DNA of 12,650 nucleotides from CAYUBI01 sp964443005 (GTDB taxonomy: Bacteria; Margulisbacteria; Riflemargulisbacteria; GWF2-35-9; CAYUBI01). How positions within the stretch are numbered: position 1 is the first letter of the stretch; each line of letters starts with the position of its first letter. The translations under genes and the position numbers were made by a program. The stretch covers positions 1 to 12,650 of the forward strand of contig CAYUBI010000071.1 in the NCBI GenBank assembly GCA_964443005.1, written 5' to 3'. Below, in pieces: positions 1-7,366 of this stretch. The notes under the pieces are model-generated. The model was not told the origin of the DNA. It saw only the letters and a list, made by a program, of their open reading frames with translations, and did not search any database.

Positions 1-731
1 TATATTGCGAAAATGAACACGGTGAAAAGTTTATTGTTGAATTGCAAAAAGCAAAGCAAAACTTTTTTAAAGACCGTAGTATTTTTTATTCAACATTCCC
101 AATACAAGAACAAGCGCAACAAGGAAATTGGGATTTTGAACTGAAAGCTGTATATACGATTGGAATACTGGATTTTGTATTTGCTGAAGATAAAGATAGC
201 CCAGATTATTTTCACCATGAAGTTAAGCTCATGGAAACCAAACGGAAAAAAGTATTTTACGACAAATTAACGTTTATTTATTTGGAAATGCCAAAATTTA
301 ATAAAACAGAAGATCAACTCATCACGCATTTTGACAAATGGATGTACATACTTAAAAATCTATCAAAACTCGATCATCGTCCTGAAAAATTAAAAGAAAA
401 AATTTTTGAAAAAATGTTTCGCTCTGCAGAAATTGAACAGTTAACACGAGAAGAACGTCAACGCTATGAAAATAGTTTAAAATATTATCGTGATATTAAT
501 AATATTGTTGATACGTCTTTTAGTGATGGTGTTTTAAAAGGTATTGAAAAAGGCAAGATCGAAGGCAAAATCGAAGGCAAAATCGAAGGCATTGCAGAAG
601 GTCTTGAAAAAGGTCGACAAGAAGGTTTAATTGCAGCTTATCAAAAATTAGTGAAAAATGGAGTTTCTTCTGAGAAAGCTCGCGATATGCTAGGGCTTTA
701 TGCTATAGATACTCCGTTAAATGAAACATGA
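1..731 (+). CDS. Rpn/PDDEXK_2-family nuclease (transposase-like), 5' end outside window
   Basis: The frame is open from base 3 at the window edge to the TGA at 729-731, so the gene begins upstream; the TTG at 42 is an internal codon. The sequence before it reads YCENEHGEKFIVE and continues LQKAKQNFF, then FYSTFPIQEQ and YTIGILDFVF. These are hallmarks of the PDDEXK_2 / Rpn family (PD-(D/E)XK fold, linked to recombination-promoting nucleases and often annotated as transposase). The IVELQ stretch matches the catalytic E-x-Q part; the preceding catalytic Asp would lie outside the window. The C-terminal third has GKIEGKIEGKIEG repeats, typical of the variable charged tail of this family. Such genes are common, multi-copy accessory genes. 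Family assignment is firm; biological role in this cell is unknown. Confidence 0.88.
   Translation, partial: YCENEHGEKFIVELQKAKQNFFKDRSIFYSTFPIQEQAQQGNWDFELKAVYTIGILDFVFAEDKDSPDYFHHEVKLMETKRKKVFYDKLTFIYLEMPKFNKTEDQLITHFDKWMYILKNLSKLDHRPEKLKEKIFEKMFRSAEIEQLTREERQRYENSLKYYRDINNIVDTSFSDGVLKGIEKGKIEGKIEGKIEGIAEGLEKGRQEGLIAAYQKLVKNGVSSEKARDMLGLYAIDTPLNET
552..590 (+). repeat. 12-bp in-frame tandem repeat, three copies
   Basis: Three consecutive 12-bp units (552-563, 564-575, 576-587) of ggcaaaatcgaa, the first with one base change, followed by ggc. They encode a GKIE repeat in the tail of the PDDEXK_2 protein. The copy number is likely to vary by slippage; that is inference. Confidence 0.85.
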
Positions 732-748
732 TAGCCCTAATGGTTTTT

Positions 749-779
749 TTGAATTCATTCGTATTTTTGTTTCTATAGA
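749..779 (+). promoter_or_regulatory. Possible sigma70-type promoter of the fibre gene
   Basis: TTGAAT at 749-754 resembles a -35 box and TATAGA at 774-779 a -10 box. The 19-nt spacer is longer than optimal. It sits between the nuclease stop and the ribosome binding site at 824-829. This is a weak call in AT-rich DNA. Confidence 0.25.
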
Positions 780-823
780 GTAACAGCTGCCGATTGGTCT
801 CTCGTACTGTCGATTCTAAATAT

Positions 824-838
824 GGAGGATTTTTAATC
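824..838 (+). promoter_or_regulatory. Ribosome binding site pointing to an ATC start codon
   Basis: GGAGGA at 824-829 is the only strong Shine-Dalgarno near the beginning of the fibre gene. Six bases downstream, in frame, is ATC (836-838), followed directly by codons for KRSKLIFIVLLFLL. The conventional in-frame alternative, TTG at 794, has no visible ribosome binding site. An ATG at 822 is out of frame and stops after four codons. Confidence 0.5.
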
Positions 839-2593
839 AAACGATCTAAGCTAATTTTTATCGTTCTTCTTTTTCTTCTCACGACCCTAGCGTTCCCTTG
901 GGGATCTGAGCTGTGCCAAGGGTGTCGTATTGATTCGTCTGCGCTCGCTGGGCCAATTTACACGTTTCAAAATAGTGCGATGTTCCAACAAATGATTTCA
1001 ACTAATGGTACGTTTCTGTTTCAAGATGCAATTGAACGTCTTCCAGCGTATTCGACTGGCGTTAAACTGGAAATTCGCACGCAAAACAAGTCACCCTTGC
1101 GATTAGCGTATGATGTGAACAACTACGTTGACTTTTCGGTCAGTTCCAGTGGTGCGCTAACCATTAATGCTACTGGCGCTGTTGTTATTAGTCCGAACGG
1201 GAATGTGATTGTTCGGAATGGAAATGTTGGTATTGGGACAATTGCACCTGTGGCAAAGTTGGATGTTCACACAACGGCCGCAGCTATTTCAGGGGCTGAA
1301 TATGGGACGTATATTTACGTACAAAATAATCAGTCGGGAACAGCAGGTTTAACAGCATTGGGTATTTGGGGGAATTTAGCCAGTTTAGGTTCAGGTGAAT
1401 ACAGAGCTATTTCCGTAAAGCAAAATGGGGGCAGTTATACTGGACAAGAGGTTTTTACTGTTGGTTACGAAGGAACAGGATATTTCGCTGGCAATGTTGG
1501 CATTGGTACGATAGGGCCGGCTAGGAAATTAGATATCAATAATGGATTAACAAGTGCTGGAAATGGATCAGTCAGAGTATATGGATATCAAGCTGGCTTT
1601 GAAGTTTATAATGCAGCGGGAACTGGGAATTGGTATTTTGGGAACAATGATGCAGATGGCAATAAACTCTATATTGGTCAAGGGTATGGGCCTAATCAAG
1701 GGATCGTTCCCAAGATGGTAATCGATTATGTTAGTGGCAATGTTGGGATTGGGACCACGAGTCCGACAAATAAATTATCTGTAGCAGGGAATGCTGATTT
1801 TAGCGGTAACGTTGGCATTGGCACAACATTGCCTTCGAGCTTGTTGCATGTTGCTAAGAATCAAAATAATGAAACCATGGTTTCTGTCACCAATACGATG
1901 GATGGGATAGCTTCGTGCGGACGTATTGACATTGTTGGTGGATCGTCGCAAAGTTTACGAGCTATTTCACTTATACAGTATGCACCGTCTTTCACTGGTA
2001 CTTTTCTTGGAGTCAATGTCGCTAAGACTAGTGTAATCATGGATAATACAAGTGGTGCTGCTGATGCTAGTTATGGATTACTAATCGGCACTCAGTCATC
2101 AACAGCTCCATTGATTTTCGGTGCAGGAGCCGCAGAGCGAATGCGAATTGCGGCATATGGCTACATTGGTATTGGAACAACGTCTCCTGGACATCTTTTA
2201 ACGCTTGCTGGGGGTGCTTATTGCGATGGAACCGGTGCCTGGGTTGCTGGATCGGATCGGGCGTATAAGCGAGACATAAAGCCTTTGATCCGTTATGGTT
2301 TAAAGGAAGTGATGCAGTTACAGCCTGTGACGTTTATCCATAAAGAAGACAAACAAAACAAAGTGCAATTAGGGTTCATAGCGCAGGATGTAAAGCCTGT
2401 TATTCCTGAGATTATTGAAGGGACAGACGGCAGTTTTGGCTTGGCATATGATCGTTTGACTCCAGTATTGGTAAATGCCATTAAGGAGCTAAAAACGAAA
2501 AATGATCAACAAATCCAGGCGTTAATATACGAAAATAAATTACTAAAATTGAGATTAGAAACATTAGAAAAATTACTTAAAAAATTCAAATAA
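836..2593 (+). CDS. Secreted fibre-like protein with C-terminal S74 intramolecular chaperone/autoprotease domain
   Basis: Numbering is from the proposed ATC start (585 aa); a TTG start at 794 would give 599 aa. The N-terminus (KRSKLIFIVLLFLLTTLAF) is a Sec signal peptide or anchor. Five GNVGIGT-type repeats, each followed by a T/I-x-P-x-x-x-L pattern, begin near residues 129, 219, 301, 324 and 442; this is the repeat style of phage tail fibres and bacterial surface fibres. Residues about 473-585 form a peptidase S74 domain (endosialidase-type chaperone): Ser473-Asp in SDRAYKRDIK is the expected self-cleavage site, followed by LGFIAQDV and a final coiled coil rich in Leu, Glu and Lys. In this family the domain trimerises the fibre and then cuts itself off. 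The signal peptide and the lack of other phage genes favour a host surface fibre over a prophage tail part. Binding target unknown. Confidence 0.87.
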   Translation: MKRSKLIFIVLLFLLTTLAFPWGSELCQGCRIDSSALAGPIYTFQNSAMFQQMISTNGTFLFQDAIERLPAYSTGVKLEIRTQNKSPLRLAYDVNNYVDFSVSSSGALTINATGAVVISPNGNVIVRNGNVGIGTIAPVAKLDVHTTAAAISGAEYGTYIYVQNNQSGTAGLTALGIWGNLASLGSGEYRAISVKQNGGSYTGQEVFTVGYEGTGYFAGNVGIGTIGPARKLDINNGLTSAGNGSVRVYGYQAGFEVYNAAGTGNWYFGNNDADGNKLYIGQGYGPNQGIVPKMVIDYVSGNVGIGTTSPTNKLSVAGNADFSGNVGIGTTLPSSLLHVAKNQNNETMVSVTNTMDGIASCGRIDIVGGSSQSLRAISLIQYAPSFTGTFLGVNVAKTSVIMDNTSGAADASYGLLIGTQSSTAPLIFGAGAAERMRIAAYGYIGIGTTSPGHLLTLAGGAYCDGTGAWVAGSDRAYKRDIKPLIRYGLKEVMQLQPVTFIHKEDKQNKVQLGFIAQDVKPVIPEIIEGTDGSFGLAYDRLTPVLVNAIKELKTKNDQQIQALIYENKLLKLRLETLEKLLKKFK

Positions 2594-2662
2594 TTACTAG
2601 AAGTCCCTTAGTTAGATAGACGCCTACAAGAAATTCGACGTAAATAACGGATTAAATGTTAT

Positions 2663-3037
2663 TTAATGCGTAGTGGTTGCTACGGCAACAGCAATTGCAT
2701 ATTCTTTGCAATGAGATAGCGAAATTTCAATAGACAATATGTTTGCCATGTTAGCAATGGTTAATGCGCGTCCTTTTAGTTGCACTGTGGGTTTTCCAGA
2801 TGCTTGGTTGATGATTTCGATATCTGTAAACCAAAACCCACGAATACCCGTAGATAAAGCTTTGGCTACTGCTTCTTTTGCTGCAAACCGAGCAGCATAG
2901 CGTGCATATTTTTGCAGATTGGCGTCATTGCAATAAGCTTGTTCATCAGGTGTAAAAATTTTATCCAAAAACGTATTGTTGTATTGCTCTATAAGATGAC
3001 GAATGCGATGAATTTCGATAATGTCTGTTCCAATCAT
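2663..3037 (-). CDS. acpS: Holo-[acyl-carrier-protein] synthase
   Basis: 124 aa, normal length for AcpS. It transfers 4'-phosphopantetheine from CoA to the serine of acyl carrier protein, activating it for fatty acid (and lipid A) synthesis in the cytoplasm. The N-terminal GTDIIEI motif carries the magnesium ligand Asp5. RFAAKEAVAKAL holds Lys54 and Glu55 of the second signature, and SLSHCKEYAIAVAV is the conserved C-terminal strand. It is the last gene of the long minus-strand operon, starting with ATG at 3037, five bases after the M42 peptidase stop, and converging on the fibre gene. No strong terminator was found after it. Identification is secure. Confidence 0.95.
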   Translation of the reverse strand: MIGTDIIEIHRIRHLIEQYNNTFLDKIFTPDEQAYCNDANLQKYARYAARFAAKEAVAKALSTGIRGFWFTDIEIINQASGKPTVQLKGRALTIANMANILSIEISLSHCKEYAIAVAVATTTH

Positions 3038-3042
3038 TTTTT

Positions 3043-4104
3043 CTATTTGCCTTTTGTTTGTTTCGCTAAATCCTTGATAAACAGGGTGAGTAGGTGTATG
3101 GATTGTTTGATGTCGCGTACATTAACCATTTCGATTGGAGAATGCATATATCGTAAGGGAATACTCAGTAATAGTGTCGTAGTTCCTTTGCCATTGGTTT
3201 GGATAACATTGGCATCTGTGCCTGATCCTTTGGCTAGTGCGCGTAGTTGATAAGGAATGTTGTTTTTTTTCGCAATTTTTTCTAAACGTAGCGTCAGTAA
3301 TTTGTCCATGTTGGGGCCTACATTAATAATAGGGCCTTTCCCTAAATAGAATTCACCGGCTTTTCGTTTGTCATTACCAGGAAAATCTGTTGCAAATCCT
3401 ACGTCAATAACTAATGCAATGTCAGGATTTACATTGTATGCGCCTACTTTTCCTCCGCGAAGGCCTAATTCTTCCTGAACAGTACTAACAGCTGTTAAAT
3501 TAATTCGAGTTTTTTTTGCATTGATTTTTCGTAAAACTTCAAACATAACAAAAATGCCAATTTTGTCGTCAAATCCACGGCCAACTAATGTTTGCTTGTT
3601 TAGAGCTATAAGCTTTGTGTTGATAACGCATACATCGCCAATTGAAATTTTGCTTTTAATTTTTTTGACGTTACTTTCCCCTATATCAATAAAATATTCT
3701 TCTTTTTCGCCTATTTTATCGTGATCTTTGGGTGCTATATGATGAATTGCTTTTTTACCAATTACTCCATTTATTTTCTTTTTATGGTTTGTTAAAATCG
3801 AAACTTGTTGTCCAGATAATAGTGCAATGTCTAGTCCACCAATGGGATCAAAATAGAGAAAGCCACGATCATCAATATACGTAATCATTAATCCAATTTC
3901 ATCACTATGAGCAGCCATCATCACGCGAGGAGTTGTTGCTGAATATGTTGTTAATTGATAATAATGATTGCCCATTTTGTCATGATTGTGAGTGATGTCT
4001 TTATTTTTATAAATTGTGTGAAGTAAGGCTTGAAGTGTTTCTTCATGGCCGCTGGGGGAGGGCGTTGCCATGATTTTTTTTAGATTACCAATATGTTTAA
4101 TCAT
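3043..4104 (-). CDS. M42-family metallo-aminopeptidase
   Basis: 353 aa from ATG at 4104, the usual M42 length. This start forms an ATGA overlap with the wecG stop and is preceded by AAAGGAG about ten bases upstream. The frame stays open to 4227, but that extension only overlaps wecG coding sequence. The dinuclear metal site is complete: His66 and Asp68 in AAHSDEIG, Asp180 in GRGFDDKIG, Glu211-Glu212 in VQEELG (catalytic base plus ligand), Asp234 in VIDVGF and His321 in RYMHSPIE. GSGTDAN is also conserved. M42 enzymes are cytosolic, often dodecameric, and trim N-terminal residues from short peptides; some relatives are misnamed endoglucanases. Its presence among envelope genes may reflect co-transcription only. 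Substrate preference cannot be read from the sequence. Confidence 0.92.
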   Translation of the reverse strand: MIKHIGNLKKIMATPSPSGHEETLQALLHTIYKNKDITHNHDKMGNHYYQLTTYSATTPRVMMAAHSDEIGLMITYIDDRGFLYFDPIGGLDIALLSGQQVSILTNHKKKINGVIGKKAIHHIAPKDHDKIGEKEEYFIDIGESNVKKIKSKISIGDVCVINTKLIALNKQTLVGRGFDDKIGIFVMFEVLRKINAKKTRINLTAVSTVQEELGLRGGKVGAYNVNPDIALVIDVGFATDFPGNDKRKAGEFYLGKGPIINVGPNMDKLLTLRLEKIAKKNNIPYQLRALAKGSGTDANVIQTNGKGTTTLLLSIPLRYMHSPIEMVNVRDIKQSIHLLTLFIKDLAKQTKGK

Positions 4105-4817
4105 TGAGATGTTAGCTCCTTTTTCCCAATACGATATAAATGAACTGGAATTTTGAGGATTCGTTTCCATCGTTTGGGATCTTTGTATAAGCGAAATAGC
4201 CATTCCAAACCTATGCTTTGCATCCATACTGGCGAGCGTTTAATCGACCCTGCCCATACATCAAAGGTTCCACCAATACAGAGCTTAACATAGGGCGTAA
4301 GGCGTGATAAATTTTGGCTGACAAACTGTTCTTGGTAAGGGGCACCCATGCCAATGAACAATATTTCTGCATGACTATCATTAATTTGTTGGATGATTGT
4401 TTTGATTTGATCATTCTTAAAATAGCCATTATGATATCCGACTACAGATACAAATGGATAGTTTTTCCTTAATGTTTCGACAGCTTGCTGAACTGAATTG
4501 GGTGAAGCGCCAAGCAGAAAAACTTTTTTCGAAAAAGGAGCAGCTAATAAGGTCGTTGCCGTATCAATTCCAGTTAATCGTTGAGTAATAGGAATGCGTA
4601 GCAATCTGCTTAACCAGAGAATTGACGATCCATCTGGAATTCGAATATCTGCGGATTCAATAATACGGTGAAATTCAGAATGGGTGAGTGCGTATCCTAG
4701 AATTTCGGGATTGGGGGTAATGACAAAGCAATTGCGCTTGGTTTCTATTGCATTATGCAGTTGCTTTTGTAATTCGTCCATAGTTCCATCAAATAAGTCA
4801 AAGCCTGCGAGTTTCAT
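4101..4817 (-). CDS. WecG/TagA/CpsF-family glycosyltransferase (GT26)
   Basis: 238 aa. The family transfers a sugar, classically ManNAc (TagA) or ManNAcA (WecG), onto undecaprenyl-diphospho-GlcNAc at the inner face of the membrane, the second step in building wall teichoic acid, enterobacterial common antigen or secondary wall polymers. Signatures: TPNPE with Thr34 and Asn36, ADIRIPDG with Asp62 (equivalent to the catalytic region of TagA), RLTGID, GMGAPYQE, and the C-terminal GGTFDVWAGSIKRSP...LEWLFRL...P.RW.R block that contacts the membrane. ATG at 4817 has AAAGGAG ten bases upstream and overlaps the end of csaB by 20 bp; its stop overlaps the M42 start (ATGA). With csaB next door it probably makes the polymer that CsaB pyruvylates. 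Exact sugar donor is not determined. Confidence 0.92.
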   Translation of the reverse strand: MKLAGFDLFDGTMDELQKQLHNAIETKRNCFVITPNPEILGYALTHSEFHRIIESADIRIPDGSSILWLSRLLRIPITQRLTGIDTATTLLAAPFSKKVFLLGASPNSVQQAVETLRKNYPFVSVVGYHNGYFKNDQIKTIIQQINDSHAEILFIGMGAPYQEQFVSQNLSRLTPYVKLCIGGTFDVWAGSIKRSPVWMQSIGLEWLFRLYKDPKRWKRILKIPVHLYRIGKKELTSQ

Positions 4818-5862
4818 AAGTTAGAATCTCCTTTAATTCGTTTGAAATAGCGCGTTCATATGCTGCTTTTGTTGAAGATTTTAACAGTGAAATTTGGGAT
4901 GATCGATCGATTACCATTTCGTGAATAGCTTTAATAAGCATCGATTTTGTTAATTGGTTAAGTTCTAAACAGGGCTGTTTCATATCTTGTGCAAACCCAC
5001 GGACTTTGGGGTCATAAGTAATGCCAATAAATGGAACTTCGCAGGTTGTTGCAAATATTAGGCAATGAAGTCGCATGCCAATGACACCATCTAGTTGATC
5101 TATGACGCTTAGCATATCTGATGGTCTGTCAACATTAGGCGCGATTGCTAGCGAATCAGCGCCAACTAGTTTTTGTAATTGAATCCCAATTTCACGATCC
5201 TCAGGTGAAAAAGCTAAGAATAAACAGCGAACGTTATAGTCCTTTAGTAGTGTAGTTAATGCAGCTGTAATTTCGTAAATAGGTAGAACAAATCCTTGGT
5301 AGGTTAGTGAACGTAAATTTAGACCAATACAGTGAGAATACTGAGAATTTGTTTTTAGCGGAATGAGGTTTAACGCACTATCACGTACAATGGTAATGGG
5401 TTTTCGTAACCGGATTTTCTTTAAATAATCAAAACTGGCTTGATCTCTGACACTAATTCGATCTGCAAAAAATATGATGCTTTTGAATAGCCATTTTGAC
5501 CATGGAAATCGAAACTGACTGAATCCCTGACTATATAAAATAATCCGTTTACTATACCACATTGCTAGAATAATATGTGCTAAATAGTATAATAATGATC
5601 CAAAACTAGTGTTGTCTTGAAATAGTGATCCTCCTGGGAAAAGTAGGATATCTGAAAATTCGATAGCTGCAATAATGGAGGCCCATTGCTGACGTTGGTG
5701 TGCTTGAACTCCATATAATGTCGTCACAGCTTCAGGAGTTGCAGAAAGTACAATCATTTCTGCAGACGGAAACCCCATGCGAATTTGTTGAATTGTGCTT
5801 TGTAAAATGGCTTCATCGCCTAGATTGTTATATCCAAAATATCCGACTAAAGCAATCTTCAT
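4798..5862 (-). CDS. csaB: Polysaccharide pyruvyl transferase CsaB
   Basis: 354 aa. The CsaB family adds a ketal-linked pyruvate from phosphoenolpyruvate to a wall polysaccharide, creating the ligand bound by SLH domains of S-layer or outer-membrane proteins. The N-terminal GYFGYNNLGDEAILQ motif and LLFPGGSLFQD loop are characteristic, as is the C-terminal block GVIGMRLHCLIFATTCEVP followed by GITYDPKVRGFAQD, which separates CsaB from other pyruvyl transferases. ATG at 5862 lies six bases after the flavoprotein stop; no strong ribosome binding site is visible, so translation may be coupled. In a diderm with Lpt genes, the expected role is anchoring SLH-bearing outer-membrane proteins to a periplasmic polymer; that is inference from related lineages. 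Confidence 0.92.
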   Translation of the reverse strand: MKIALVGYFGYNNLGDEAILQSTIQQIRMGFPSAEMIVLSATPEAVTTLYGVQAHQRQQWASIIAAIEFSDILLFPGGSLFQDNTSFGSLLYYLAHIILAMWYSKRIILYSQGFSQFRFPWSKWLFKSIIFFADRISVRDQASFDYLKKIRLRKPITIVRDSALNLIPLKTNSQYSHCIGLNLRSLTYQGFVLPIYEITAALTTLLKDYNVRCLFLAFSPEDREIGIQLQKLVGADSLAIAPNVDRPSDMLSVIDQLDGVIGMRLHCLIFATTCEVPFIGITYDPKVRGFAQDMKQPCLELNQLTKSMLIKAIHEMVIDRSSQISLLKSSTKAAYERAISNELKEILTYETRRL

Positions 5863-5868
5863 AACGTG

Positions 5869-6831
5869 TTAGTGGAAATACACGTATTGATATACAGAAG
5901 TAGCAGCAACAATACCGTCTGCAACTGCGATTGCTACTTTTTTAACAGGATGATCTTTGATGTCGCCTGCAACAAAAATTCCAGGAAGATTGCTGCTTAA
6001 TTCTTTGTTATAGGATAAATAGCCTTTGCTATTTGTTAGCAGTTTTTCATCAAAATAATTATTCATGGGAACCATGCCAACATAAATGAATAGTGCTTCT
6101 CCTGGATAAGTTCGTGATTCACGAGTATCCATGTTCGTGATTATAAAATCTTCAATGCAGTTATGCCCGCGAATTTCATCAATACGGTAATTTTTGAGCA
6201 TTTCGATGCGGGGATTATTTAGAAGCTTGATGTGAATATCTTCTGTAATATTAAAGTGGGGCTTAATCGTAAATAATGATACTTTTTTGCAGGTATTTGT
6301 CAAATACAGCGCACTTTTGGCAGCGCGCTCATTATTGCCAACTACTAGAACTTCTTTGTCTTTATAGTATATTGCATCACAAGGTGCGCAATACGAAACT
6401 CCTCGGCCAAAGAAATTCTTTTCACCTGTAACGCCTAATTCTCGATATTGTGTTCCAGAAGCCGCAATAATCGTTTTGCTATGGTAAGTATGATTTTCTG
6501 TGATAACATCTAAATGTCCTTCGTGAGGAATTATTTTTGTGACATCTTCATATCGAAAAGGAATATCGTTTTCTTTGAATTGCTGAGAAAGTCGTTGGGT
6601 TAAATCCATGCCTGAAACTCCGCCTGGAAAGCCAACAAAATCCGTAATTAATTCAATGTTGATAATATTGCCACCTAAAAGTGTTTTTTCTAGTAGTAAT
6701 ACGCGTAAATTTAGTTGATGACATTTAATTGCAGCTGAGATGCCTGCAGGGCCGCCGCCAATGATGATGCATTCATACATTATTGTTTTGTTAATTTCTG
6801 TGGAGTTTTTTGTTTGGTTTTCAGTTTGCAT
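5869..6831 (-). CDS. Thioredoxin-reductase-like FAD protein with degenerate NADPH motifs
   Basis: 320 aa from ATG at 6831, chosen because AGGAG lies about seven bases upstream; this start overlaps lptA by 11 bp. The core begins at residue 18 (MYECIIIGGGPAG, FAD dinucleotide fold). Redox disulfide: Cys148-Ala-Pro-Cys151 in SYCAPCDA. The C-terminal FAD motif GIFVAGD...AIAVADG is intact. The pyridine-nucleotide domain departs from classic TrxB: the usual VVGGG-N/D-x-A glycine motif reads VVGNNERAA (164-171), and the HRRxxxR motif that binds the NADPH phosphate is replaced by FTIKPHF (187-193). The family reduces thioredoxin; members without these motifs (ferredoxin-dependent FFTR, cyanobacterial DTR) do not use NADPH. 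Electron donor here is therefore uncertain. No thioredoxin gene is present in the window. Confidence 0.9.
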   Translation of the reverse strand: MQTENQTKNSTEINKTIMYECIIIGGGPAGISAAIKCHQLNLRVLLLEKTLLGGNIINIELITDFVGFPGGVSGMDLTQRLSQQFKENDIPFRYEDVTKIIPHEGHLDVITENHTYHSKTIIAASGTQYRELGVTGEKNFFGRGVSYCAPCDAIYYKDKEVLVVGNNERAAKSALYLTNTCKKVSLFTIKPHFNITEDIHIKLLNNPRIEMLKNYRIDEIRGHNCIEDFIITNMDTRESRTYPGEALFIYVGMVPMNNYFDEKLLTNSKGYLSYNKELSSNLPGIFVAGDIKDHPVKKVAIAVADGIVAATSVYQYVYFH

Positions 6832-7366
6832 ATTTTGCTCCTGTTGTAGTGGATTTTTTATTGTCAACTGTTACGTAAGTTTTACTTAAGCTTTTAATTT
6901 TTTTTGTTTTTAAGTTAACAATAAAGTTTTCCCCTTCAATTTTGTTCCCCTGACTCGTAACTTTGGTATTTCCAAATAATTGTACAGTACCTGCCTCAAT
7001 TTGATAAATAGCCCGAGTTGTTTTAATTATCATGTCATCATACGTCATGGTTACATTTGTGATTGCTGTAATCGTGTTAGTTGTATCATCAAATGTCAAA
7101 TCTTCGCACGTCATAACTACATTGTCATAATGAAGAATAACATGATTGTATACTTTGACAATACGACGTTTTTGATCATATATTGTTTTATCTCCAGTAA
7201 TAAGTAGCTTGTTCTTTCGAATTTGAATATTGCCATTGCCATTTACCATGTTAGTTTGAACATCAACTTCTAAATAATCAGCATTGACTGTTAATTTGTC
7301 ATCTGCAGCCCATGTTAAAGCTGTAATAAATAAAAACATTAAAAAAACGAGTTTGATTGGTTTCAT
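6821..7366 (-). CDS. lptA: LptA/OstA-family periplasmic LPS-transport protein
   Basis: 181 aa. A signal peptide (MKPIKLVFLMFLFITALTWA, cut before ADDK) precedes a beta-jellyroll OstA-like domain of short repeated strands: LTVNADYLEVD, GNGNIQIRKNKLLITGDKTIYD, VVMTCEDLTFDD and KIEGENFIVNLKTKKI. LptA forms the periplasmic bridge that carries LPS from the inner membrane to LptD in the outer membrane. The repeating pattern 'element that is stored, then converted to D/Y' is the usual one for the family. ATG at 7366 overlaps the lptC stop as ATGA, with GAGGAA upstream, and the gene sits directly after lptC, the standard order. Size and signal peptide fit LptA; it is too short for LptD. Confidence 0.88.
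   Translation of the reverse strand: MKPIKLVFLMFLFITALTWAADDKLTVNADYLEVDVQTNMVNGNGNIQIRKNKLLITGDKTIYDQKRRIVKVYNHVILHYDNVVMTCEDLTFDDTTNTITAITNVTMTYDDMIIKTTRAIYQIEAGTVQLFGNTKVTSQGNKIEGENFIVNLKTKKIKSLSKTYVTVDNKKSTTTGAKYAN

Noticed and set aside
552..590. CRISPR-like repeat
   Set aside because: Units are contiguous with no spacers and keep the reading frame; it is a coding tandem repeat.
691..750. TAGGGCT...AGCCCTA plus T-run after the nuclease gene as a rho-independent terminator
   Set aside because: Arms are 7 bp but the loop is about 35 nt, so it would not form a typical terminator hairpin.
2641..2665. Hairpin (8-bp arms TAAATAAC/GTTATTTA) between the convergent fibre and acpS genes as a terminator
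   Set aside because: AT-only stem apart from one pair, and no T-tract follows on either strand; too weak to call.
2912..3250. Plus-strand open frame over acpS and the M42 gene, and similar antisense frames at 3521-3724, 6980-7207, 9349-9669, 10557-10745 and 12121-12423
   Set aside because: Each lies antisense to a well-supported gene, has no ribosome binding site or family similarity, and is explained by codon bias of the real gene.
4105..4227. Longer N-terminus of the M42 peptidase (start at 4227)
   Set aside because: The extra 41 residues overlap wecG coding sequence and lack M42 similarity; ATG at 4104 has a ribosome binding site and an ATGA junction.
4211..4429. Minus-strand frame of 72 codons inside wecG
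   Set aside because: It is an alternative frame within a conserved glycosyltransferase with no features of its own.
6832..6867. Longer N-terminus of the thioredoxin-reductase-like protein (start at 6867)
   Set aside because: The extension only mirrors the end of lptA; ATG at 6831 has AGGAG in good spacing.
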